Below are positions 17,401-23,853 of a stretch of 55,603 nt of DNA, in pieces. This DNA comes from a virus: IMG/VR virus record IMGVR_UViG_3300008110_000187, positions 1 through 55,603 of that record; one strand, 5' to 3'. Each line of letters starts with the position of its first letter. Positions within the stretch are counted from its first letter, which is position 1. The translations under genes and the position numbers were made by a program. A model generated the notes under the pieces. That model made no database searches. It had not been told where the DNA came from and was given only the letters and a program-made list of their open reading frames with translations.

Positions 17401-20216
17401 CTAGGTATCCTGTTCCTTCAGGTGTTCGTAAAATGGATGAAGTATGGAATGATATATTCGGGGTATTGAAGGGATATAAGAACACAGATAACTTCTACGA
17501 AGGTTCTAAGATCGCTTCTCCTAATCCAGATGGAACTCCTTCTAATCTCTCTACTCTTGTTAGAGCATTAGAAGAAGAAATAGAAGCAATTAAAACTGCT
17601 TACAAGACTGATGTAGATATGTCTAAAGAAGATTCTGACAATCTCAAGGATCTGTTTTCTTCTTTTGGAGACATCCAAGAAAAGGTCTACACTCCTGATT
17701 ATGTAAGGGAATACACTAGTAAGTTAAATCTAATTAAAACTTCTTTAATTGCTCAAAACAATGTAAAGTACCAAGACCAAACTGATGACTCTCTATTAGA
17801 GTTAGATGCAACTAAAGAACTTAGAAAGACTGATTGGTACAAACAAAACCACAAGAAAGTAAACGTATGGGATGAGAACAATCAAGTATGGACTTTATCT
17901 GATGAACCCTTATACTTCTGGATGTCTACCGAACCTACAGACAAAACTTTGATTAGCGACACTTCCCCTTCTTTTAGATGGAATACTATTGCAGTGAACC
18001 CTAGATACATTAAACCAGAAGTAAAGAATGTAAAATACAGTAAGCGTGTTCCTTTACGTACAGACAGAACTGAATATAGAAACAAAGAGTACGATAAATT
18101 AGATGCTAAGGAAAAAGAAATTCTTCAGAAGATTACAGATCTTTATTTAGATCTTCAGAAAGGAACACCTATGAATCTTAAGAAAGGATTAGAGTTGCCT
18201 AGTGTTATGATGGACCCTGTAGAAAGGTCTCTGAAAGATACTAATATGGGTACACTTAAATCCAAAATAGGATCTACTTTTCAAGGTATTTGGGATAGAG
18301 CTACTTTTGAAGATGACGAAGAAACAGCAAGGACTGAAGAAGGGGGATCTGTTATACAAAAGGTAAGTAAGAAACTTTATTTAAAATATAATAGACCTAT
18401 TCCTGCAGATAAAATGAGTCTAAACATTCTTAACAGTATTGGAATGTATGGTGCAGACTTAATCAGATTTAAAGAAGCTTATGAAGTAATGCCTTACATC
18501 TACGGTATGCAGGACGTATTACAAGAATCTTTGCCTGGTACTAAGATTGAGAAGATGATTAATAACTTGTTTGAACGTAAGTTACAAGGTAAGAGTCGTA
18601 AGTTCTTAGTAAACAACAAAGCTGGTAGGATGGTAGAAAAAGTACTTGATATGTCTTTATCTGTCAACTCCCCTATTGTACTTGCTTATCGTCTTCCTTC
18701 TAGTGTAAAAAACTTTATGGCAGGATCTGCTAACATCTTTATACAAGCTGGTATTTATGGTTTAAGTCGTAAGGAAATTTTTAAGGCTATGGGTAGGAAT
18801 GCTGTACACATAGCAGACTTGTTTCAGTCAGAAGTAGAAGATGGTAGGGATTCTGAATACATTGCTCGTATGAGATACTTTAATGTTATGCCAGAAGATC
18901 AATTAAGTGAAACAGGACGTAAGTTATTTATTTCTAAGTTAGGCAAGTATCGTAAGTACAATCCATTTAACTTTCTAGGATTCTTTAGAACCTTTGGTGA
19001 ATTTGAAATGAGAAGTGCAGTTGCAGAGGCTATGTCTCAGCAGTTCTTAGTTCCTTTGGTAGATAAACCTGAAGGAGTTCCTTTGTTTGAAGCATATGAC
19101 TTCAAAGATGGAGTTCTTGTTCCTAAAGATACAATTGTAGACTTAGAAGGATTTTCAAAAATAGAACAATACTACAGAGGTAAACTTAACCACGTTAACG
19201 CTGCTATACAAGGTGCTTATGGATCTATGGATAAGGGAGAGTACAGCAGATACACTCTTGGTAGAATTATAGGAAACATGAAAGGATGGGTTGCTTACCA
19301 AGGTATGAGGAGATTTAAAGTAGGTAGAACTATCAATCCTAGATCAGGAGAAGAGTTTCAAGGTTTTTACGTAACAGTAATCCAAGCGCTTAAACTACTT
19401 TATCAAACAAACTTCTCATTACCTGCAACTAGAAATCTTATGACTCCTGCAGAACGCAGAGAAGCAGAAGGTGCAGCTATAGATATGCTTGCATTAGCTT
19501 TAATTATGGGATTGTCTGCTTTGCTTAACAGTTTAAGATATGATGATGAGGATGATGAAGATATGTATGTAGTGTATTTCTTGCTTTATAACTTGTTACT
19601 GATTGAAGACGAGTTAAACAGTTTAAACCCTGTATTCAGTCCTTTGTCTATTTACCATTCTAGATTTGAAAACAACGTAGACGGACAAAACTTTGCTCAG
19701 TACTATTTGAATAGAAACGTATTACTTCCATTTGCAGGTGCTACAGATGCTATAAAACTAACTGTAGAAATGCTTAATCCTTTTGATGATGCAAGTCCTT
19801 TTGATGAGTATGTTCCTAGAAGTAGAAGTGGTAAGATCTCTAACCCTAAAAGATACCCCCCAGATCCTACTCTTAAAGGAGATATGGAAGTGTCTGCTCG
19901 TATTCAGAAACTATTTGGATTAAACGCTTCTATAAACTACTTCTTAAATCCTGAGTACTTATTTAGAAAGTACGAGAAGTATAACCCTAAGTGGTACGTA
20001 AGTAGCTTAGAATCAGACTTAAGAGGAGAAAAACGTTCTGTAAACTCTATAGATAAACAAATCAAGTCTATTGAAAGACAAATAGACTACGTAGATGACT
20101 TAGATACTAAGGAAAGTTTATTGAATAAGATAGAGTCTCTACAGATTGAAAGGTCAGAATCAAGAGATAGGACATCTTCTCTAACAGAAATATACTCAGA
20201 GACTGGGAGGAAATAA
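14430..20216 (+). CDS. Giant virion cargo protein with HExxH metalloprotease-like motif
   Basis: 1928 aa. An N-terminal zinc-metallopeptidase signature, VILHEILHS, gives HEILH at residues 281-285. It is followed 50 residues on by a helix HEFVSEFF (334-341) that could supply the third ligand. The centre (about residues 480-1050) is long, charged and helical, with coiled-coil character. The C-terminal third contains hydrophobic segments (about 1420-1445 and 1688-1735, the latter including LALALIMGLSALLNSL), which suggest membrane interaction or pore formation after ejection. It is the last of three giant genes in the late unit and is followed by a hairpin that includes its stop codon. A role as an ejected cargo protein is inferred from position and size; no homology search was done. 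Confidence 0.7.
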   Translation: MSKGCVIKYTNPVTGMNQTSVLAYTLSQVGYSNEQAIDLVKQGSLYSKKDGYNTWPKPLNKDKGRFGNFVEIDSDNLLRNVGIDSLTSDQVKYLRAAQDLFEDVQVRIDNPINLTTLVEIGNYVKNNGLASVGIEIVNPEAPVLERMYKVYPIPFTELNMVYLSSFIEGEVFNKRLVNGEESRIEFLKKYVDFQNPDVYDTLVKILNDPETPDYEKFVIKKLLPIIDLIPTIGLDFFTGKDLQNRDVIPMGEYVPELHKIKLNVFGLKNRGLDYSRRVILHEILHSVLSSTLQNPTSEIDKELVNSLKPILAYYQQKYSTKKRTDTYYGFKDIHEFVSEFFTNPDFRNTLESEEPNWFIKIIDAIFKFFGKKLNLNQNPNSLENIDLLMENFFNEILLAQDINTSIIYTKFDSIPYTMSVPQMLEMDRFVEENSDFLTRLDELLQDENLINWSKVRDQAEILGVNVGSVLRTKDMFVEISAAEAKESFKSLVSFFHDSSKYLASVRTSLNKMSSDPTITKDQLFRQAYHAKELGEQYTNLAQNYRRVMGDLGANTILGQQLLNLEATADSLSKAYFNNAVEALAIKLADEFAPQTKDAQKRIQDNIDRFKVSLASAQKLGNTRLIKLTEDRIRNEEARMSTLATKTNLLKALRGQIKDVGNFSLFLESAGLSGNILTGTVGGMISNQFDTANVKAQAMEVKLKKIADELQNHLKSKGVGVNTAFDFENVFGRFIKKVEIVENKNGKISKRETLVLLSEMDEVRYNNLITKLKAELRELKQTKVQDSTVKDLIRAKEEEIRRTRSEFEVQPFEDIYYQIQNMLSAEAKEARDLIFEEMNKIQVGSLTEENSEEQLDKLDDLKEELDLLESDYDKNKNLKDEAGLRIAANIREWKKSRAAAELYTYTISKENQALFDSQLNSKKTAYDKAAADYQQAVDDNADADTLDYKKQTVDYYKKQFELWKANNCVRKIDPEFYKQRKKIVDAVAAIQSRYPVPSGVRKMDEVWNDIFGVLKGYKNTDNFYEGSKIASPNPDGTPSNLSTLVRALEEEIEAIKTAYKTDVDMSKEDSDNLKDLFSSFGDIQEKVYTPDYVREYTSKLNLIKTSLIAQNNVKYQDQTDDSLLELDATKELRKTDWYKQNHKKVNVWDENNQVWTLSDEPLYFWMSTEPTDKTLISDTSPSFRWNTIAVNPRYIKPEVKNVKYSKRVPLRTDRTEYRNKEYDKLDAKEKEILQKITDLYLDLQKGTPMNLKKGLELPSVMMDPVERSLKDTNMGTLKSKIGSTFQGIWDRATFEDDEETARTEEGGSVIQKVSKKLYLKYNRPIPADKMSLNILNSIGMYGADLIRFKEAYEVMPYIYGMQDVLQESLPGTKIEKMINNLFERKLQGKSRKFLVNNKAGRMVEKVLDMSLSVNSPIVLAYRLPSSVKNFMAGSANIFIQAGIYGLSRKEIFKAMGRNAVHIADLFQSEVEDGRDSEYIARMRYFNVMPEDQLSETGRKLFISKLGKYRKYNPFNFLGFFRTFGEFEMRSAVAEAMSQQFLVPLVDKPEGVPLFEAYDFKDGVLVPKDTIVDLEGFSKIEQYYRGKLNHVNAAIQGAYGSMDKGEYSRYTLGRIIGNMKGWVAYQGMRRFKVGRTINPRSGEEFQGFYVTVIQALKLLYQTNFSLPATRNLMTPAERREAEGAAIDMLALALIMGLSALLNSLRYDDEDDEDMYVVYFLLYNLLLIEDELNSLNPVFSPLSIYHSRFENNVDGQNFAQYYLNRNVLLPFAGATDAIKLTVEMLNPFDDASPFDEYVPRSRSGKISNPKRYPPDPTLKGDMEVSARIQKLFGLNASINYFLNPEYLFRKYEKYNPKWYVSSLESDLRGEKRSVNSIDKQIKSIERQIDYVDDLDTKESLLNKIESLQIERSESRDRTSSLTEIYSETGRK

Positions 20217-20243
20217 TCCTCCTAGTTTCTTGACTTTATTTTT
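20199..20243 (+). terminator. Rho-independent-like terminator spanning the stop codon
   Basis: Arms GAGACTGGGAGGA (20199-20211) and TCCTCCTAGTTTC (20217-20229) form a 13-bp stem with two G.U pairs and a 5-nt loop. The loop AATAA contains the TAA stop of the giant gene. A T-rich stretch follows. The next promoter starts at the base after the stem. Confidence 0.7.
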
Positions 20244-20259
20244 AATTAATATACTTTTG
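20230..20259 (+). promoter_or_regulatory. Strong Bacteroidota promoter (TTG-N19-TACTTTTG)
   Basis: TTG at 20230-20232, exactly 19 nt, then TACTTTTG at 20252-20259. This is a full match to the Bacteroidota consensus TTG-N19-TAnnTTTG. It would start a late transcript for the appendage and lysis genes just after the terminator of the cargo genes. Confidence 0.8.
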
Positions 20260-20264
20260 TACTA

Positions 20265-20298
20265 CGGGCATATGTGCCGAGTACTTAGGTACTGTACC
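20265..20298 (+). promoter_or_regulatory. Structured 5' leader with nested inverted repeats
   Basis: Downstream of the promoter, a roughly 60-nt leader holds CGGGCATATGTGCCG (20265-20279; 5-bp stem with one bulged G), then AGTAC-TTAG-GTACT (20280-20293) overlapping GGTACTGTACC (20288-20298). The last two share bases, so only one can form at a time. GTAC occurs four times between 20259 and 20297. The leader is more GC-rich than its surroundings. Function is unknown: mRNA stabilisation, an operator or a switch are all possible. Confidence 0.45.
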
Positions 20299-20327
20299 GA
20301 TAATTTAATTTTTAAAACTACATAATT

Positions 20328-20549
20328 ATGGAAAATAACGATTTGCTTAAAGAACAAGCTAAGCGTCTTCGTCAAGTAAAAGACGAAATCACATTAGTAA
20401 ATAACGCTACTTCTAGAAGCGCAGGTATGGGTGGAACTATTGCAGTTGCTACTACATACACAGGAAGCTTTGAAGCCTTAGTAGTAAACGAAGATGCAGT
20501 TATTGCTGTATTGGAGTACTCAGATGAAGTAGGCGAGACGCCTAGTTGA
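20328..20549 (+). CDS. Small structural protein, apparently truncated
   Basis: 73 aa, first gene after the strong promoter at 20230. The start is ATG at 20328 with an AT-rich leader. The N-terminus is charged and helical (LLKEQAKRLRQVKDE); the rest is a Gly/Thr/Val-rich beta-like segment (GGTIAVATTYTGSFEALVVN). The last residues overlap the coding sequence of the following appendage protein, which is read in the +1 frame, and the final five codons before the end fall inside a 15-nt palindrome. It looks like a small virion protein whose C-terminus has been shortened or joined to the next gene. Function is not recognised. Confidence 0.6.
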   Translation: MENNDLLKEQAKRLRQVKDEITLVNNATSRSAGMGGTIAVATTYTGSFEALVVNEDAVIAVLEYSDEVGETPS

Positions 20550-20745
20550 AGGTTTCTCTACGTCTGTTCCTTGGGATAGACCAAATGTTCTATGGAACAA
20601 AGCAGATGATTGGTGGAATGATAACTACGTTACTGACTCTAATACAGCAGCTTTCCTAAGTGCTACAGGTATCATTGATCCCAACAAACAAAACTATGTA
20701 AACAATCTTGTAATAGCTCTTAAGAACCAAGGGCTATGGAATAAG
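20524..20745 (+). other. Upstream coding segment of the appendage protein, interrupted by TAG
   Basis: In the frame of the following gene, translation is open from 20533 to the annotated ATG at 20746 and reads as protein (STSVPWDRPNVLWNKADDWW, then SATGIIDPNK, then ALKNQGLW). The last part leads without a break into KMKAIYPFV, the usual core of this phage protein family. There is no ATG, GTG or TTG codon from 20533 to 20745. The only in-frame ATG upstream is at 20524, two codons before the TAG at 20530. The 20746 start therefore removes about 70 residues of apparently conserved protein. Options are a nonsense or insertion event, readthrough or bypass of the palindrome, or a sequence error. 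Confidence 0.7.
20530..20544 (+). repeat. 15-nt perfect palindrome TAGGCG-AGA-CGCCTA
   Basis: A 6-bp perfect stem with a 3-nt loop, much richer in G+C than its surroundings. It lies between ATG-AAG (20524-20529) and GTT-GAA-GGT (20545-20553) in the frame of the downstream appendage protein, and its first three bases form an in-frame TAG. It is exactly five codons long. Confidence 0.85.
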
Positions 20746-21834
20746 ATGAAAGCAATCTATCCGTTTGTAAGCGAACAGAGAAACTTGCTTAACTATACTG
20801 AAGATTTCTCTAACTCTTATTGGACAAAGTCTCAAATAATTTTTACAGGTGGACAATCTGATGCATCTGGTGGTAATAATGCTACTAAATGCGAAGGAAG
20901 TTCGGCAACTAATGCATATATTTTTGGTAGTTGTTCTACAATCGTAGGTGAAACTTACACTGCTTCAGTTTATATTAAAGGAGATAGTGCAGGATCAGTG
21001 AGTTTTAGGGTAGATAGCGGAGGAAGTTCTCCAAATAACCCTGTCAACTACACAACATCTTGGCAAAGATTTACTTACACATATGTTGCTGGGAATGCAA
21101 ATTCTGATTGGGTAATTGGTGGATATAATACTTGGACAGGTTCAGAAACTATTTATGTGTATGCCCCCCAACTTGAAACAGGATCAGCAACTACTAGTTA
21201 CCAACCTACTATCAACGCACAAGAACAGTTTGCAGCAGCTTATAAGTATAACTTAAAAGACCCTCAAGATACTGACGCAGCATTTAGACTTAAGATATTT
21301 GGAACATGGACATTCACTCCTACAGGAGCTAAGCCTAATGGTACAAATGCTTATATGGATACCAGTTTTGTTCCGAGTTTAAACAGCTCATTAAATAACG
21401 CACATTTATCCTATTATTCAAGAACTAGTGTCGTAGGTACTCAAGTAGATATGGGCTCAATCGGTTCTGTATCCAATGCTTTCTATCTAATTATGAATTT
21501 AAACAATGTAGCACCCAGCGGTATAAATTCTTCGGAGACTAATAGAACGTCTGCAATGAGTCCAACTTTGGGGCTTTTAATTGGTAGTAGGGTTTCAAGC
21601 ACAGAAGAAAAATACTATACAAATAATGTAAGCCAAATATTAACTAAAAATTCTAATAGTATGAATAGTTTGAATGTTTATTTAGGATGTTTTAACCAAG
21701 GCGGAATAGCAAATTTGTTTTCAACAAAACAGTGTGCTTTTTCCTCCATTGGTGATGGCCTAACTGACGCAGAAGCAGCAGCCTTCTATACTATTGTACA
21801 GCAATTCCAAACTTCAATGGCTCGCCAAGTTTAA
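20746..21834 (+). CDS. Tail appendage / receptor-binding protein with inserted jelly-roll domain
   Basis: 362 aa from the first usable ATG; the true protein probably extends upstream (see the interrupted segment before it). The outer parts, KMKAIYPFV at the start and YNLKDPQDTDAAFRL onward to the end (IGDGLTDAEAAAFY, then QTSMARQV), read as one phage structural domain. Between them, residues of about 15-150 (LLNYTEDFSNSYW, GETYTASVYIKG, SWQRFTYTY, APQLETGS) look like a beta-sandwich carbohydrate-binding module placed inside the host domain. Such modules usually bind glycans, so a role in recognising capsule or surface polysaccharide is inferred. The gene lies in the fibre cluster and is followed by a small gene 17 nt later. 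Confidence 0.65.
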   Translation: MKAIYPFVSEQRNLLNYTEDFSNSYWTKSQIIFTGGQSDASGGNNATKCEGSSATNAYIFGSCSTIVGETYTASVYIKGDSAGSVSFRVDSGGSSPNNPVNYTTSWQRFTYTYVAGNANSDWVIGGYNTWTGSETIYVYAPQLETGSATTSYQPTINAQEQFAAAYKYNLKDPQDTDAAFRLKIFGTWTFTPTGAKPNGTNAYMDTSFVPSLNSSLNNAHLSYYSRTSVVGTQVDMGSIGSVSNAFYLIMNLNNVAPSGINSSETNRTSAMSPTLGLLIGSRVSSTEEKYYTNNVSQILTKNSNSMNSLNVYLGCFNQGGIANLFSTKQCAFSSIGDGLTDAEAAAFYTIVQQFQTSMARQV

Positions 21835-21851
21835 TCTAAAATAAAATAATC

Positions 21852-22100
21852 ATGTCAGATATAACCTTAAACGTAATTCCTTTTGATTCTGCTTTCTTTC
21901 TAACAGAAGAAGAAGCAAATACTTTAAAAGGGAAAGAGTACAGACCTAACTGTTACTTTAATCCTGTACAAGACAGTGAGGACAGGTGGTGTATCTTCTA
22001 TCAAGAATCACAAGATTGCTTAAGCGAAGAATTCGCTTGGGTAAAAGATCTCCCTTACGGAGAGTTCATAGCTAAACCTACGCTTAATCCCTTTATCTAA
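21852..22100 (+). CDS. Small conserved phage protein, unknown function
   Basis: 82 aa, acidic, with no signal peptide or membrane segment. It contains LTEEEANTLKG and NCYFNPVQD, and aromatic residues are frequent. It starts 17 nt after the appendage gene behind an A-rich leader (AAATAAAATAATC) and ends 6 nt before the first fibre gene, so it is probably co-transcribed with them. Its place between receptor-binding genes suggests a fibre chaperone or minor tail component. That is only an inference from context. Confidence 0.65.
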   Translation: MSDITLNVIPFDSAFFLTEEEANTLKGKEYRPNCYFNPVQDSEDRWCIFYQESQDCLSEEFAWVKDLPYGEFIAKPTLNPFI

Positions 22101-22106
22101 ACCACA

Positions 22107-23840
22107 ATGGCAACACTCTTTAATACTAAGATAAAAGACACCTACCAATCTTTGCTTAAGTTGGAGGACAACACTATCTTAACTACAACCTCTAAGAACA
22201 TAACAGACGGATTAGGTAATGCCTCTCCCTTGTATATGAGCACTACCCAAGTAAGAATAGGTAGTACATCTGCTAGTGCTCTTTATTGGGACAACGTTAA
22301 TAACAGATTAGGCATAGGAACGAGTTCTCCTACACAGTCTATAGAGACCCCAGGAGCAATAAAATTTGCTTCTGCTAATTCGGACTCTACTGTCACTCTT
22401 AAAGCATTTGATGCTGCCACAGGTAATATTGATTTTACTAACGAGTTTATAGTTAGTAGGCAAGGAACAAATTTAATGAAGATGTTCTTTAACAATAGAA
22501 TAGCTATTGGAGGTGCAGGATCTTCAGCAAAACTTAGTATAAGAGGAGAAGGGTCAACTTCAGCAACCACTTCACTATTGGTTCAGAATAGTTCTGGTCA
22601 GCAATCAATGTCAGTTCTTGACGATGGTAGTTGTACAATTGGTATTAATGGTTCTACAACTAATTCACTTACTATTGTAGGAAATTCGGGAATACAAGCA
22701 ATTATTGGAAATAATAATTTTCAATCTCCGGCAAATATTTTTCGTTATGGCGGAGGGACGATCACGTTTTTTGGAAATAACAACGATGGCACAGCCTTTA
22801 GTTTTGGTTTTAACAATAACCAAGCGTCCACCACTACAACAAGTGCAATGATTGGATTAGGAGGAAACTATCAGTCACAACAGAGTTTTCAATTTGCTAA
22901 TTTACGTATTAATCCTACATACGATTTTGCTTCAAACACAACCTCTAACGCAATTGCTCGTGGTATATATTACAACCCTACAATTACAAACCTTCGTGTA
23001 GCACAACACAGAGCCATCGAAACCACAACAGGAGATGTATTGTTTGGTACTACAAGTGGTAAAGCAACTTTTGGATCTGGTGTAGCAGGAACGTCTTACA
23101 TTGAAATTAAACCAGGTATTAGCAATGGTTTTAACAGAATTACCTTTAATGATTTTGATGGGGGTACAGCTACTAGAGGTGGATTTATAGAAATATCAAC
23201 CTATCTTGCACAAATAAATTTTGGTTCATACAATTCTTTTTATCTAGGAAACTCCTCTAAACCATACAATTTTTATATGGTTGCAGGTACAAGTAATATA
23301 ATTATTAGTACTGGTAATATAGTTCCAACAGACAGTGGTGCATTGTTTCAAGTAAAAGGAACAGGAAGCACAAGTGCTACAACTTCCTTACTAGTGCAGA
23401 ATAGTGCGGGGAATACTTCTTTACAAATCCAAGACAATGGGGCGGTTTCGGTTATAAATGAGGGTAATTTTAGTGTAAATAGATATGGTAATACTTTGTT
23501 AAGTACGGGTCAATCAACTTCGAGTTTATCTACATATAATTCATCAGTCACAGTAACTAATACGTATGTAGCATTTAATACATTGGGTAATTATGGATGG
23601 GCATTTCTACAAGATTTGTTTCAAGGTTATCATCCAATGATAATTCAAGATGCAACATATAAAGCAAGAGAAACTTCAGCACTTGTAGAATTAAATTCAA
23701 AAACACGTGGATTTTTACCACCTAAAATGACTACTGCCCAAAAATTAGCAATTGCTTCTCCTGTAGGGGGTCTTCAAGTCTTCGATACTACGCTTAACCA
23801 AATGTCTTACTATAACGGATCAGCTTGGATTAACTTCTAA
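22107..23840 (+). CDS. Tail fibre protein A
   Basis: 577 aa, rich in Ser, Thr, Gly and Asn, with beta-helical character. The first about 55 residues (MATLFNTKIKDTYQSLL..., ASPLYMSTTQV) are nearly identical to those of the next gene and probably form the attachment domain. Two copies of a module reading GSTSATTSLLVQNS followed by a short beta turn with DDG or DNG lie near residues 150 and 425. The C-terminus (GFLPPKMTTAQKLAI, GLQVFDTT, YYNGSAWINF) is a cap common in fibres of Bacteroidota phages. The middle is unlike the next gene, as expected for a host-range region. No chaperone or lyase motif is visible. Confidence 0.85.
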   Translation: MATLFNTKIKDTYQSLLKLEDNTILTTTSKNITDGLGNASPLYMSTTQVRIGSTSASALYWDNVNNRLGIGTSSPTQSIETPGAIKFASANSDSTVTLKAFDAATGNIDFTNEFIVSRQGTNLMKMFFNNRIAIGGAGSSAKLSIRGEGSTSATTSLLVQNSSGQQSMSVLDDGSCTIGINGSTTNSLTIVGNSGIQAIIGNNNFQSPANIFRYGGGTITFFGNNNDGTAFSFGFNNNQASTTTTSAMIGLGGNYQSQQSFQFANLRINPTYDFASNTTSNAIARGIYYNPTITNLRVAQHRAIETTTGDVLFGTTSGKATFGSGVAGTSYIEIKPGISNGFNRITFNDFDGGTATRGGFIEISTYLAQINFGSYNSFYLGNSSKPYNFYMVAGTSNIIISTGNIVPTDSGALFQVKGTGSTSATTSLLVQNSAGNTSLQIQDNGAVSVINEGNFSVNRYGNTLLSTGQSTSSLSTYNSSVTVTNTYVAFNTLGNYGWAFLQDLFQGYHPMIIQDATYKARETSALVELNSKTRGFLPPKMTTAQKLAIASPVGGLQVFDTTLNQMSYYNGSAWINF

Positions 23841-23853
23841 TTAAACAAACAAA

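Noticed and set aside
20530-20544. Site-specific recombination or attachment site
   Set aside because: The 15-nt palindrome is short, occurs once as far as I can see, and no integrase gene is in the window.
20500-20760. Genome-wide reassignment of TAG to an amino acid
   Set aside because: TAG ends at least two replication genes (38285, 53615), and the giant late frames are open without in-frame TAG, so only the single TAG at 20530 needs explaining.
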